A program made the position numbers and the translations under genes. From assembly GCA_041752395.1 (NCBI GenBank), contig JBGSWN010000247.1:1-64000 (forward strand): 64,000 nucleotides of DNA, read 5' to 3'. How positions within the stretch are numbered: position 1 is the stretch's first letter; each line of letters begins with the position of its first letter. The notes beneath the pieces were generated by a model. It made no database searches and had not been told where the DNA came from. It saw only the letters and a program-made list of their open reading frames with translations. Shown piece after piece: positions 1 to 9,577 of this stretch. This stretch comes from UBA6168 sp041752395 (GTDB lineage: Bacteria; Bacteroidota; Bacteroidia; Chitinophagales; Saprospiraceae).

Positions 1-238
1 AAGTTTTAGATAATTATTGAATGATTCTATTTTTTACTGAAAATTAGGATGGCTTTGTCGGTCAATTGCAGTCTAGCCTGAATTAATTGCCTAGTTCAAT
101 GTCAGAGTTTAGAATTCTTCTAACCGTAAAATCCATATTCGAGTAACTTTGCCGAAATCGCCAGATAATTGAATCAACCATTTTCACAAAAAAACCAGTG
201 AGCAGCCCACGCCTGCCACTATCACAAAAGCCTGTTAC

Positions 239-1288
239 ATGATAAACGTTTCCCTGTTGAAAAAAACCTGCGAAGTACCCGGTGCCCCGGGCTTCGAGCA
301 GCGTATCCGGTTGTTCGTCCAGCAAGAAATCGCACCGTTTGTGGATGAAATGACCACCGACTCCATGGGCAGCATCATCGCCGTTAAAAAAGGACGAACC
401 GATAAAAAAGTGATGGTGGCCGCCCACCTCGACGAAATCAGTTTTATCGTCACCCATATTGATGACGACGGCTTTTTGCGCATCCACACCCTCGGTGGTT
501 TTGACCCAAAAACACTGACGGCACAGCGGGTCATCGTGCATGGCCGCCAAGACCTGATTGGCGTGATGGGCAGCAAGCCCATCCACATCATGAAGGCAGA
601 AGAACGCAACAAAGCCCCGCAAATACAAGACTATTTCATTGACCTCGGCATGAAAAAAGAAGAGGTCGAAAAGCTGGTAGCCGTGGGCGACCCCGTGACC
701 CGTGAGCGGGAACTCATCGAAATGGGCGAATGTGTGAACAGCAAGAGCATTGATAACCGGGTTTCGGTTTTCATCCTCATGGAAGCGCTGCGGGAACTGA
801 AAAACGTGGAACTTCCCTACGATTTGTATGCTGTTTTCACGGTACAAGAGGAGGTTGGCATCCGAGGCGCCATTTCGTCGTCGCACCGGATTGACCCGGA
901 TTTTGGCATCGCTGTGGACACGACCATCGCTTTCGACGTGCCGGGCGCACTGCCCCACGAAGTGGTGACGAAGCTCGGCGGCGGTGCTGCCATCAAAATC
1001 ATGGACAGCGGCACCATTTGCGACTACCGGATGGTACGCTACCTCAAGCAAATTGCGCTGCAAAACAACATAAAATGGCAGCCGGAAATACTCACTGGCG
1101 GCGCTACGGACACGGTCGGCCTGCAACGTTCAGGTAAGCATGGCGCCATCGCCGGGGCAATTTCCATCCCGACCCGCCACATCCACTCCGTCATCGAAAT
1201 GGCGCACAAGGAGGACATCCGCAACTGCATTGATTTGTTGAAACTCAGCCTTCAAAACATGGATAGTTTTGACTGGGATTTCAAGTAG
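239..1288 (+). CDS. M42 family metallopeptidase (aminopeptidase)
   Basis: Cytoplasmic dinuclear-zinc aminopeptidase of the M42 family (glutamyl aminopeptidase / deblocking aminopeptidase type), 349 aa, which is full family length. Visible ligands and catalytic residues fit the family: AAHLDE with His63 and Asp65, DNR with Asp172, the QEEVG pair Glu204/Glu205, AVDTT with Asp227, and a late PTRHIHS histidine near residue 314. The M42 family trims peptides to free amino acids, usually as tetrahedral complexes; the exact substrate cannot be read here. The gene stands alone and is followed by a palindromic word repeat. The ATG start sits directly before the conserved N-terminal helix. Confidence 0.93.
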   Translation: MINVSLLKKTCEVPGAPGFEQRIRLFVQQEIAPFVDEMTTDSMGSIIAVKKGRTDKKVMVAAHLDEISFIVTHIDDDGFLRIHTLGGFDPKTLTAQRVIVHGRQDLIGVMGSKPIHIMKAEERNKAPQIQDYFIDLGMKKEEVEKLVAVGDPVTRERELIEMGECVNSKSIDNRVSVFILMEALRELKNVELPYDLYAVFTVQEEVGIRGAISSSHRIDPDFGIAVDTTIAFDVPGALPHEVVTKLGGGAAIKIMDSGTICDYRMVRYLKQIALQNNIKWQPEILTGGATDTVGLQRSGKHGAIAGAISIPTRHIHSVIEMAHKEDIRNCIDLLKLSLQNMDSFDWDFK

Positions 1289-1302
1289 GAAAGGTGGTTT
1301 TT

Positions 1303-1373
1303 GGTTTCAGGTTTCTGGTTTCACGGAGGCTACTGCTTAACCAGCCCTTTCGTGAAACTTGAAACCTGAAACC
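1303..1373. repeat. Palindromic word-repeat island (GGTTTCA words)
   Basis: Two 23 bp arms (1303-1325 and 1351-1373) are inverted copies of each other with two mismatches. Each arm is itself three imperfect heptamers of the form GGTTTCN. It lies between two convergent genes and could form a cruciform or terminator-like hairpin, but no T-run follows. Similar structures built from other words recur in this window. Confidence 0.75.
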
Positions 1374-1383
1374 TCCATGCATG

Positions 1384-1980
1384 TCATCCCCGGCGGCGCT
1401 CCAACAAAATCATCATCATTAGGCCGAGCACGATACGTTCTTCTTCGCCTTGCTCAAATTCATTGATTTTGCTGACGGTAAAACGCCTTCCAAAAAACGA
1501 AGCTTCTTTCTTTAAACGAACCACCAAGGTTCCATCTGGGCGGCTAACGATGTAGGCGGGGTTGAACAAATAACCTGTCAAAATGCCCAGCAACGGAATT
1601 TCACGAAGTACAGCATCCGCTACTTTTACCCAACCGTTTTCCTCCCGAACTACAAGGTCGGGTTGCTGGTTTTCATCAAAAATCTCGTAATGCGCCTTCC
1701 ACATGGAAGCCCAACCTTTGCGGGCGATGCGGCCTACTTCCTTGCCTTGGGCATTGGTAAAAGTATAGGTCGCCGAAAAATCAATCCATTTGTTGGCCTT
1801 GATGGTGTACTTGAGGGCGGACCTCGTCTCATCGGTGAATACCTGCACCTCGTCCACGAGCTTCAGCATTTTCTGCCGGACAAAGCCGAGGTAGTTCCCC
1901 GTGGCGTCCTTGGCAATGAAATCGTTGGTGAGCGTGGAGATTTTAAAGGTGAAATTGAGTGGAAATTGAAGGTTGGTCAT
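1384..1980 (-). CDS. LURP-one-related / scramblase-like (tubby C-terminal fold) protein
   Basis: 198 aa protein without a clear signal peptide. The pattern of beta strands, with phrases such as FIAKDATGNYLGFVRQKMLKL and YEIFDENQQPDLVVREENG, is that of the LURP-one-related / phospholipid-scramblase-like family, which has a tubby-like barrel around a central helix. In this family bacterial members are common and uncharacterised; scramblase activity should not be assumed. A C-terminal hydrophobic stretch (LGLMMMILL) is followed by a basic tail, which may be the central barrel helix or a membrane contact. A TATGTTTG box lies about 50 bp upstream. Confidence 0.7.
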   Translation of the reverse strand: MTNLQFPLNFTFKISTLTNDFIAKDATGNYLGFVRQKMLKLVDEVQVFTDETRSALKYTIKANKWIDFSATYTFTNAQGKEVGRIARKGWASMWKAHYEIFDENQQPDLVVREENGWVKVADAVLREIPLLGILTGYLFNPAYIVSRPDGTLVVRLKKEASFFGRRFTVSKINEFEQGEEERIVLGLMMMILLERRRG

Positions 1981-2029
1981 TCGATTTGGTTTTTAAAAAT
2001 GAATGGGAACAAAAGCATATTGTTCTTCG

Positions 2030-2037
2030 CAAACATA
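2030..2037 (-). promoter_or_regulatory. Candidate -7 element TATGTTTG
   Basis: Read on the minus strand this matches the Bacteroidota -7 consensus TAnnTTTG. It is 50 bp upstream of the LURP-one-like gene. No convincing -33 TTG is placed at the usual distance, so the call is tentative. Confidence 0.4.
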
Positions 2038-2079
2038 ATCTAAATATTTTTCAAATGACCAATCTTTTGTTGCTAGAAT

Positions 2080-2562
2080 CTACTCTTCCGCTTTTTGCCC
2101 TTTTACAAATGTTGCGTAAACGTAAACCGGGATTTCAAGCTCGGAAAGGTGGTTGTCAATCAAAGGTTTGACGTCCTCCCAATTCAATCCACCCACGCCC
2201 GTTGCGAGCTTCGGGATGGCGATAGAATCCAAATCTTTTGCCTTCGCAATTTTGGCGAGTTCCTTCAATGCGTGGTTTACGTCCTTCAGGCTTGCCCTAC
2301 CCGGGTGCGCGCTGTGCCCAATTGGTGACTCCTGTGTGAAAAGATTGACAATCCGGCTGCCGTTCGCATCGTCCCAGTACCAAGCTGTGCCGGTTTTGGG
2401 GTTATGAACCTTGCAATGATGCCTGAAATCCTTGTACATTTCAGGGTGCTGTTCCCGAAGACTGAGCGCTAGGCCGTTGTCAAAATGGTCGTTCGGCGCA
2501 ATACCATGAGCAATGGCCGAGGCTGATGTGAGGAGGATGTCCCCTGTTACTTCTTTAATCAT
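2080..2562 (-). CDS. Macro domain protein (ADP-ribose binding)
   Basis: 160 aa single macro domain. The N-terminal GDIL strand, the AIAHGIAPNDHFDNGLAL loop and the AIPKLATGVGGLNWEDV loop match the ADP-ribose pocket of macro domains of the ALC1/TARG1-like and DarG-like group. Such proteins bind or remove ADP-ribose from proteins, nucleic acids or O-acetyl-ADP-ribose. A TTG two codons upstream could also start the frame, but the ATG at 2562 immediately precedes the IKEVTGDIL strand. No DarT-like toxin is adjacent, so a toxin-antitoxin role is not supported here. Confidence 0.85.
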   Translation of the reverse strand: MIKEVTGDILLTSASAIAHGIAPNDHFDNGLALSLREQHPEMYKDFRHHCKVHNPKTGTAWYWDDANGSRIVNLFTQESPIGHSAHPGRASLKDVNHALKELAKIAKAKDLDSIAIPKLATGVGGLNWEDVKPLIDNHLSELEIPVYVYATFVKGQKAEE

Positions 2563-2734
2563 ATTCAAATTCTTTTTTTACAAAAATGGGGCGTAAACCC
2601 TGGGGGCGCTTTTCCAAAAATCATTGAAAAAGGTGAGGATAATCACCTCCAAACAGCCACTGCGAAGCCGATTCCCGAATATTTTCCCAATTTTGCCCCA
2701 ACCCCCTTCACAATAAGTTTAACACAAACACAAT

Positions 2735-3586
2735 ATGAAACTTACCCTCCTCCCAACCGGCACTTTCAAACTCGACGGCGGTGCCATGTTTGGCATCGTG
2801 CCAAAGCGCATGTGGAACAAGGCCAATCCGGCTGACGAAAACAACCTCTGTACTTGGGCTGTCCGCTGTTTGCTCATCGAAACAGGCAACCGAAAAATCC
2901 TCGTGGATACCAGTATCGGCGATAAGCAGGATGCAAAGTGGCGCTCCTTCTTCGAGCCAATGGGAGCGGGCTCTACCCTTCCCGCTCTGGCTGAGTTGGG
3001 CATTTCAGCGGAGGAAATAACGGATGTTTTCCTAACGCATTTGCATTTCGACCACTGCGGTGGCGGCACTCGTTTGGATGAAAACGGGAAGCTCATACCT
3101 ACTTTTCCGAATGCTGTATATTGGTCCAATGAAGTCCACTGGCGCACGGCGATGGAGCCGAACGACAAGGAAAAAGCCTCATTTTTGAAAGAAAATTTTG
3201 TGCCCCTTCGGGAAAACGGGCGGGTGCAATTCATTGACGTTCAGCGGGATATGCTGGAATGGCTGCCGGGTTTGAGCGTTCGTTTTACGAATGGCCACAC
3301 GGATGCGATGATGTCGCTCCACATTGATTCCCCCCAAGGGCATTTCGTTTATTGTGCGGACGCAATGCCGTCCACCTTCCACCTGAACATGCCGTGGGTG
3401 ATGGCCTACGACATCCGCCCATTGGTGACTTTGGAGGAGAAAAATTGGCTGCTGCAAAATGCCGTGGACAATGACTGGCGGCTCATTTTCGAGCACGACC
3501 CGATGACGGCTTGTGCCACCCTTTTGCGAAGCGAAAATGGACGGGTGGTTGTGAAGGAGAGATTTGAGGATTACTTGCCCTCTTGA
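2735..3586 (+). CDS. MBL-fold metallo-hydrolase
   Basis: 283 aa metallo-beta-lactamase fold protein. The HxHxDH motif is intact (THLHFDH, His102/His104/Asp106/His107), followed by His188 (NGHTD), Asp209 (CADA) and His254 (FEHD), so a dinuclear metal site is complete. The layout resembles lactonase/AttM-like and methyl-parathion-hydrolase-like branches rather than true beta-lactamases. There is no signal peptide, so it is probably cytoplasmic. Substrate unknown. A palindromic repeat island begins three bases after the stop codon. Confidence 0.88.
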   Translation: MKLTLLPTGTFKLDGGAMFGIVPKRMWNKANPADENNLCTWAVRCLLIETGNRKILVDTSIGDKQDAKWRSFFEPMGAGSTLPALAELGISAEEITDVFLTHLHFDHCGGGTRLDENGKLIPTFPNAVYWSNEVHWRTAMEPNDKEKASFLKENFVPLRENGRVQFIDVQRDMLEWLPGLSVRFTNGHTDAMMSLHIDSPQGHFVYCADAMPSTFHLNMPWVMAYDIRPLVTLEEKNWLLQNAVDNDWRLIFEHDPMTACATLLRSENGRVVVKERFEDYLPS

Positions 3587-3589
3587 CTT

Positions 3590-3686
3590 GATAGCACACA
3601 GATTTAACAAATGCGACAGATTAGAACTGATTTTGACTAAACGAATCTGTCAAAATCAGTCTAATCCGTTCAATCAGTGTGCTATC
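3590..3686. repeat. Palindromic word-repeat island (CAGATT/GATT words)
   Basis: Imperfect inverted repeat about 97 bp long. The ends GATAGCACACAGATT and AATCAGTGTGCTATC are near-perfect complements; the interior consists of degenerate copies of an AACnGATT/CAGATT word. The element at 36690-36768 uses the same words, so the two are members of one dispersed family. Confidence 0.8.
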
Positions 3687-3701
3687 CTACCATATTTTCC
3701 C

Positions 3702-3709
3702 TACTTTTG
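3702..3709 (+). promoter_or_regulatory. Candidate -7 element TACTTTTG of the ABC-F gene
   Basis: Exact match to TAnnTTTG 34 bp upstream of the ABC-F start codon. No clear -33 TTG is seen, since the upstream DNA is the palindromic repeat. Confidence 0.5.
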
Positions 3710-3742
3710 CGCCCTCAAAAAAATAACAATTCAGAATAATCC

Positions 3743-5644
3743 ATGCTGACTGCTGCAAATATTTTCATTAAATACGGTGACCGCACCCTTCTCGACCATG
3801 TGAGTTTCACGATTGGCGACAAGGAACGCATTGGCCTCGTGGGCCGGAATGGGGCAGGAAAGTCCACGCTCCTGAAGGTTATTGCCGGGAATGTAAAGCC
3901 AGACGAAGGCAATATCCAGCGACCAACCGCCTCCACGCTTGGCTTTTTGCACCAGGAAATGAGTATTCCGAAGGGTAAAACCGTGATTGACGAGACGATG
4001 ACGGCTTTCGATGAAACGAAGCGGATTGAGGAGCGCCTTGCTGAAATCCATGTCGAACTGGCTACCCGCACCGACTACGAGAGCGATGCCTACATGGATT
4101 TGCTCAATGAAATGTCCGACCTTGACCACCATTACCACATGCTGGATGGGGTGAACACACAGGCGGAAGCGGAAAAGATTTTGAAGGGCCTCGGTTTCAA
4201 GCAGAACGATTTCACCCGCCTCACCGATGAGTTCAGCGGTGGCTGGCAGATGCGAATCGAGTTGGCGAAAATGCTGCTCCAACGCCCCGACTTCCTGCTT
4301 TTGGATGAGCCTACCAACCACTTGGACATCGAGTCCATCCTCTGGCTGGAGGAGTTCTTGCAGAGCTACGAAGCTTCTGTCATCGTTATTTCGCACGATA
4401 AAACTTTCCTCGACAACGTCACGAAGCGAACTATCGAAATAGAGTTGGGCAAAATTTACGAATACAAGGCCAACTACTCCCGCTACGTGGAACTCCGCAC
4501 CGAGCGCCGGGAGAAAATGACTGCCGCCGCCAACAATCAACAGAAGGTGATTGACCAGATGGAGAAGACCATCAACCGCTTTATGGCCAAGGCCACGAAG
4601 ACGACCTTGGCGCAGTCCATGCAGAAGAAATTGGACAAAATAGACCGTATTGAAATCGAAGACGTGGACACTTCCACGATGAATATCCGCTTCCCGGAGC
4701 CGCCCCGTAGTGGCGCAATCGTGGCGGAAGTAAAGGATTTGAGCAAAAGCTACGGGAGTTTGAACGTGCTGAACCACGTCGAATTGACGGTGGAAAGGGG
4801 GCAGCGGATTGCCTTCGTCGGGCAGAACGGCATGGGCAAAACAACCCTTGCCAAGATGATTGTGAACCATTTACAACCATCTTCAGGCGAGGTAAAACTC
4901 GGTCACAACGTCCATATCGGCTATTACGCACAAAATCAGGCGGAGGCGCTTGACCCTAAAATCACGCTGTTGGAAACGATGGAAAACCATTCGCCACCGG
5001 AAATGCGGACGAAGCTGCGGAATATCCTCGGCTCTTTTCTTTTCAGTGGTGAGGACCAGGACAAGAAAGTGTCTGTGCTTTCAGGTGGTGAACGTGCCCG
5101 TTTGGCGATGGCATGTTTGCTGTTGCGCCCAATCAATTTGCTGGTATTGGATGAGCCTACGAACCACTTGGATATGCTTTCCAAAGAGGTTTTGAAAGCA
5201 TCATTAATAAACTACACGGGTACGCTTCTGGTCGTATCTCACGACCGGGATTTCCTCGCTGGGATGGCGGAAACGACTGTCGAGTTCCGGGACAAAAAGC
5301 TACACACCTACCTTGGCGACATCAATTATTTCCTCGAAAAAAGGAAACTGGACAATATGCGGGACGTGGAGTTGGCGACCAAAGCGGCAGCAACTTCCAA
5401 AGAAAACAACGGAAAGGTTTTGAACAGTGATGAGCGCAAGAACGTGCAGCGTCACCTCAGCAACGCCGAAAAGAAAGTGGAGCAGCTCGAAGCCAAAATC
5501 ACGGACATCGAGAACCAGATGGCCTTGCCGGATTTTTATTCAAAACCCAACAGCCAGAAGGTGATGGACGAATACGCCAAACTGAAAAATGAGCTGGAAG
5601 CGGCGATGACGGAGTGGATGGAGGCGCAGGAGGCGTTGGGGTAA
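3743..5644 (+). CDS. ABC-F family ATP-binding protein (ribosome-associated type)
   Basis: 633 aa, two ABC domains in one chain with no membrane segments, the hallmark of ABC-F proteins (EttA/Uup/YbiT group), which act on the ribosome. Domain 1 has Walker A GRNGAGKS (34-41), signature FSGGW and Walker B LLLDEPTNHLD. A charged linker follows (about 240-310). Domain 2 has Walker A GQNGMGKT, signature LSGGERARL and Walker B LVLDEPTNHLD. A C-terminal coiled coil (about 555-630) resembles the Uup-type tail. The usual role is relief of ribosome stalling or assembly; antibiotic resistance is possible but not indicated. Confidence 0.93.
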   Translation: MLTAANIFIKYGDRTLLDHVSFTIGDKERIGLVGRNGAGKSTLLKVIAGNVKPDEGNIQRPTASTLGFLHQEMSIPKGKTVIDETMTAFDETKRIEERLAEIHVELATRTDYESDAYMDLLNEMSDLDHHYHMLDGVNTQAEAEKILKGLGFKQNDFTRLTDEFSGGWQMRIELAKMLLQRPDFLLLDEPTNHLDIESILWLEEFLQSYEASVIVISHDKTFLDNVTKRTIEIELGKIYEYKANYSRYVELRTERREKMTAAANNQQKVIDQMEKTINRFMAKATKTTLAQSMQKKLDKIDRIEIEDVDTSTMNIRFPEPPRSGAIVAEVKDLSKSYGSLNVLNHVELTVERGQRIAFVGQNGMGKTTLAKMIVNHLQPSSGEVKLGHNVHIGYYAQNQAEALDPKITLLETMENHSPPEMRTKLRNILGSFLFSGEDQDKKVSVLSGGERARLAMACLLLRPINLLVLDEPTNHLDMLSKEVLKASLINYTGTLLVVSHDRDFLAGMAETTVEFRDKKLHTYLGDINYFLEKRKLDNMRDVELATKAAATSKENNGKVLNSDERKNVQRHLSNAEKKVEQLEAKITDIENQMALPDFYSKPNSQKVMDEYAKLKNELEAAMTEWMEAQEALG

Positions 5645-5689
5645 GGGGATTTCAGATTGACGATTTACGATTTTGGATTGGGGAGAAGG

Positions 5690-5727
5690 AACGTCGGCGA
5701 GGTTTTGAGCTTCGCCGACGTTTTTTT
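5690..5727 (+). terminator. Rho-independent terminator after the ABC-F gene
   Basis: An 11 bp stem (AACGTCGGCGA / TCGCCGACGTT) with an 11-base loop is followed by a T7 run. The T-run overlaps the stop codon of the convergent metallophosphoesterase gene. The stretch just before it (5650-5682) holds short GATTnACGATTT words of the repeat-island type. Confidence 0.85.
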
Positions 5728-6997
5728 ATGCCCGTGCCAGTTCAAAAATGGTAATCTCAGGTGGCATACCCACCCTACCGGGATAACCAAGATAACCGTA
5801 GCCACGATTGACATATAATTGCTGGTCGCCCGATTGATAAAGTCCAGCCCATTGCTTGAAGGCCCACTGAGCAGGGGAATAGGTCTTATCGAAAATATTG
5901 ATACCAAACTGCGCACCATGCGTATGGCCACTAAACATCACGTCAATATCAGGAAACTGCTTATTTACTTCTTTGTCCCAATGTGTGGGGTCGTGGCTTA
6001 GGAGCAGTTTCACAGCAGCATCGTCGGTGCCTTGCACTGCTTTGGACAAGTTTCCGTAGCTATGAAATCGGTGCGTTTGGCCCGATATATTCTGCACCCC
6101 TACAATGGCCAATTTTTCGCCTCCCAAGGTTATTGTCCGGTTTTCATCCATCAATAAATCATATCCCATTGCCTTATGTGCCTGCATTAAATTATGCAGG
6201 TTTTGGTTTTTAGCTTGGAGGCTTGGCCATGCTACATAGTCGCCATAATCGTGGTTTCCAAGTGTACTATATACACCCAATGGCGCTTTTATTTTATCGA
6301 AAATATCAATATAGTCTTTTACTTCACTGGCTTCATTGTTGACCAAATCGCCTGTAAAGAACACCATATCCGGCTTTTTTTGCATGAGCAGTTCCACACC
6401 TCCTTTTACGGCAGTTTTATTGAAAAAAGAACCAGAATGTATATCGGAAACCTGGGCAATGGTCAACCCCTCGAATGCTTTCGGGAGGTCTTTTATCGCT
6501 AAACGTATATTGCGGATACGGTAATCGTGCGCACCAGACAGGATGCCCCATGTAAAAGCGGTGGCCGGAAGAGATGCAGCAATGACGGCGGTTTTCATCA
6601 GGAATTCAGAGCGGGCAATAACGCCTCCATCGCCATTCACGCCGCTTGCCACATCGGTACTTGGGGAAATTGCCTCCTTTAACCATTTAAAAAGCCGGAT
6701 TATATCGTCAACCAGGATAAATGCAACGGAGAACAATTTGGACACATAAATGATAAGCAAACTCGTCAGGATTATCCTGCGTAGCCTGCTTTCCAATAGG
6801 TCGGGATTGGCAAAATGGTAGGCCCAAAGCCCGGTCAGTGTCACCGTCGTAAATCCCCAGTACAGCCATTTCACGATGGATTGAGTTTGGTTGCTGGTGT
6901 TCTGAAATGCTACCTGGACTCCCTGCCACACATACCAGTCAATGAGCAGTAGGATGCTGCTAACGATGGTTATTAAGATGAATTTTCTCGCTCTCAT
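5726..6997 (-). CDS. Membrane-anchored metallophosphoesterase
   Basis: 423 aa. The N-terminal part has about three hydrophobic helices (from residue 8, then about 42-60 and 80-105) and a further segment around 133-150. The C-terminal part is a calcineurin-like phosphoesterase with all metal motifs: SDIHSG, FTGDLVN, LGNHDYGD, LLSHDP and SGHTHGAQ. This is the YkuE/YaeI-like architecture, whose members hydrolyse phosphodiester or pyrophosphate bonds of lipid-linked substrates. The catalytic domain is probably periplasmic, but topology is inferred. It is convergent with the ABC-F gene. Confidence 0.88.
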   Translation of the reverse strand: MRARKFILITIVSSILLLIDWYVWQGVQVAFQNTSNQTQSIVKWLYWGFTTVTLTGLWAYHFANPDLLESRLRRIILTSLLIIYVSKLFSVAFILVDDIIRLFKWLKEAISPSTDVASGVNGDGGVIARSEFLMKTAVIAASLPATAFTWGILSGAHDYRIRNIRLAIKDLPKAFEGLTIAQVSDIHSGSFFNKTAVKGGVELLMQKKPDMVFFTGDLVNNEASEVKDYIDIFDKIKAPLGVYSTLGNHDYGDYVAWPSLQAKNQNLHNLMQAHKAMGYDLLMDENRTITLGGEKLAIVGVQNISGQTHRFHSYGNLSKAVQGTDDAAVKLLLSHDPTHWDKEVNKQFPDIDVMFSGHTHGAQFGINIFDKTYSPAQWAFKQWAGLYQSGDQQLYVNRGYGYLGYPGRVGMPPEITIFELARA

Positions 6998-7128
6998 TTC
7001 TACAAGAAATAGGATAAAAAATAAACTAGGGTAATGGCATTCTGCATTTAAAAACCCCTAAAGCGTGATAAAGTTGATTGTGGCACCTAGCGTGTCAATT
7101 TCAATTGAAATAGAAATATCTTAATCAT

Positions 7129-7162
7129 TTTGGGTGTTTGTCCATTGATAAAACTACTTTTG
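7129..7162 (+). promoter_or_regulatory. Candidate Bacteroidota promoter (TTTG / TACTTTTG)
   Basis: TTTG at 7129-7132 and TACTTTTG at 7155-7162 are separated by 22 bp and lie 38 bp upstream of the TonB-domain gene, a good fit to the TTTG-N19-23-TAnnTTTG pattern. Confidence 0.6.
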
Positions 7163-7199
7163 CACCTACTTTTATTCATCAACGTAACTATCCTCTAAC

Positions 7200-7706
7200 A
7201 TGAAAAAACTCTTATTTCTATCCCTGACAATGCTCTTGGCAAATGGATTACTTTTTGGGCAATTATTACCTCAGTCCCCAGCAGCACCTCCTGCAGCTGT
7301 TGATAATGATGAGGTGTATAAAGTTGTAGAAACGAGACCACTGTTTTCCAGTATAACATGTGACTCGCTGGATAGGAAAACTACGGAACGAATAGACTGC
7401 GCTGCCAAAGCCCTTCACGATTACTTGTATGAGCATTTGAACTATCCTGAAATTGCAAGGAAAAATGGCGTAGAAGGAACTGTGTATGCGAACTTCATTA
7501 TTGAAAAAGATGGCAGCATTACGAACATCAAAATCGTACGTGACATTGGTGCAGGCTGTGGAGATGCAGTTTTAGAATTGTTGAGTAAAATGCCTAAATG
7601 GGTACCAGCCATGCAAAGAAATAAGGTGGTACGAATTCAACAAATGCTGCCAGTCAAATTCATGCTGAAGGGTGATAAGCCAGTGAAACCACCTTTTAAA
7701 CCCTAA
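7200..7706 (+). CDS. Exported energy-transducer-like TonB C-terminal domain protein
   Basis: 168 aa: signal peptide (MKKLLFLSLTMLLANGLLFG), a short proline-rich segment, then a TonB C-terminal domain (YPEIARKNGVEGTVYANFII, GSITNIKIVRDIG). It lacks the classical N-terminal ExbB/ExbD-interacting anchor, so it probably works as a periplasmic protein rather than a full TonB. A pair of cysteines before the domain (ITCD and IDCA) and a third (GCGD) may form disulfides. The C-terminal domain of the 614 aa protein at 42551-44395 has the same cysteine spacing pattern. A promoter-like sequence lies directly upstream. Confidence 0.82.
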   Translation: MKKLLFLSLTMLLANGLLFGQLLPQSPAAPPAAVDNDEVYKVVETRPLFSSITCDSLDRKTTERIDCAAKALHDYLYEHLNYPEIARKNGVEGTVYANFIIEKDGSITNIKIVRDIGAGCGDAVLELLSKMPKWVPAMQRNKVVRIQQMLPVKFMLKGDKPVKPPFKP

Positions 7707-7739
7707 GAGGTGCTCGTCTTAAGTTTCTTGGTGATGTCT

Positions 7740-9514
7740 TCAATTCATCGTCCTCGCAATCTTCTCGATATTCAATGAATTGGCCATCGCACTGAATATA
7801 TTATAGTATGTGCCCTGCCTATCGTACAGTTCATCGTGCAGGCCCTCCTCCACTACCCTGCCGTTGTCCATCACGATGATGTTTTCGGCGTCAATAATCT
7901 GAGAAATACTGTGGGAAATGATGATGACCGTGCGGTCTTTTTTGATGGCGTCGAGGCTCTGGCGGATTTGCTCGGTGGCGATGGCGTCGAGGTTGGCGGT
8001 CGGTTCGTCAAGAAAAATGATGGCGGGGTCTTTCAGGAACAGTCGGGCAATGGCAATGCGCTGCTGTTGGCCGCCGGAGAGCTGATGGGCGTTGGCTTCG
8101 TAACCGTTCGGGTTTTGGATGATTTGGTCGTGGATGTAGGCTTGCTTGGCGGCCATCTCGATTTCGGCTTGTGTGGCGCCTAACTTTCCGTAGCCAATAT
8201 TCTCGGCAATCGTGCCTTTAAAAATATGGTTTTTCTGGAGAACGAGGCCGATTTTGCTCCGCAAATAAGTCGTTTCAATCGCTGTTAAATTGTTGCCGTC
8301 CAAATAGATTTCCCCGGAAGAAGGTTCGTAGAATTTATCCAAAAGGTTAATCAAAGTGCTCTTCCCAGCCCCGCTCAAACCGACGAGCGCCGTGATTTTG
8401 TTGGGTTCGATTTTGATAGAAACCTCCTTGAGCGCCTGCGTGCCGTTGGGGTAATGGAAGTTCACATTGCGCAGCTCAAAATGACCTTGAATGGCTGGGC
8501 GCAAACTACCGCTCTGTTCCACTTCGCCCTCGGCCTGCACAATTTCAAAATAGCCCTCAGCATTGATGAGGGCGTCGTTTACCTCGTCGTAGATGCGGTG
8601 GAGCTGGCGAATGGGGCTGGAAACATTGTTGAACAAGAGAATATGGAACATGATGGTGCCGATGGTCATGCTGCCGCTCAGCACAAAATACGAGGTGAGG
8701 ATGATGATGGCGACCACGCCAAATTGTTCAATGAAACCTTTTATGCTGTCGAAAACAAAGCTGAGCTGGCGGGTCTGCATCAGGTTTTGGGTCATGCTGT
8801 ACTGCAAATCTTTGTGTTTTTCCGCCTCCAAAGGCTCCCGAACGAAGGATTTTATGACCGTGATGGAATCAATCAAACTGATGATGCCGTTGCTTTTATT
8901 TTCCCGATAGGTACGCATCCGCCGTCGGAAGCCACCGAGCTTCTTCGCTTGTAACTGACTGATATAGAAGTAGATAGGCAGGATGGCAAGGCCCACAAGG
9001 CCCACATAGAAGTTGGCGTTGAACATAAAAATCAAGGCCACGATGGAATTGGCGAAGAGCGGCACGATGTCAATGAAGAAATTCTGGACGAGCCGGGTCA
9101 GGCTACTGATGCCAAGGTCAATGCGGGTCTGGAGCTTGCCGCTTTCGTTGTCGGTGGAGGTGTAAAACGCCATCCGGTAGGTTAGGATGCGCTCCACAAT
9201 GGTCTGTGCGAGGTCCCTCGTGATGTAAATGCGAAGCTTTTCCCCGTAAAATTTCTGCCCAAACTGCACCACGGCGTACACCAATTCCTTCCCAATCAGC
9301 ACCGCACTGATGAACAGGAGCAAGTCTTTTCCATCCATCAAGGTCTTGTGCGCCACGGTCAAGGCGTTGATATTGTCTACGGTGAGCGAAGCACCCAAGC
9401 GTTCACTTGGGCGGCAAAGGAGCCAATGGCCGTCAGGCTCAAAGTTGCAATGAGCAGTTTGCGGTATGGCCGGATGAAGGGGCGGGTCTGTTGGAAAAGG
9501 GCGGTAATGGTCAT
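7740..9514 (-). CDS. ABC exporter (TMD-NBD half transporter), frameshifted near the N-terminus
   Basis: Type IV ABC exporter (MsbA/multidrug-lipid type): transmembrane region followed by an ATPase with Walker A GLSGAGKST, signature LSGGQQQR, Walker B IIFLDEPTANLD and H-loop ISHS. Read from ATG 9514, the frame gives a normal exporter start (MTITALFQQTRPFIRPYRK...) up to NAWVLRSP and then a stop; the continuing frame resumes at TVDNIN. One missing base near 9384-9386 (restoring ...VLRYTVDNIN...) would join them. The open frame starting at 9527 therefore has a meaningless first 45 or so residues. Either a sequencing/assembly indel or a recent inactivating mutation. Confidence 0.85.
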
Positions 9515-9577
9515 TGGCCAAAAACAATAAATGGTGTTTGCTATTAAGTGGCCAAAGCTATGGGTTTTCAGTTCCTG

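Noticed and set aside
83..1126. Long open frame on the minus strand opposite the M42 peptidase
   Set aside because: Its composition is that of a reverse-frame shadow (His/Phe/Val rich, no motifs), and the plus-strand frame has a complete catalytic set.
2080..2562. Macro protein as the antitoxin of a DarT/DarG-type toxin-antitoxin pair
   Set aside because: The single macro domain lacks the DarG C-terminal domain and neither neighbour resembles DarT.
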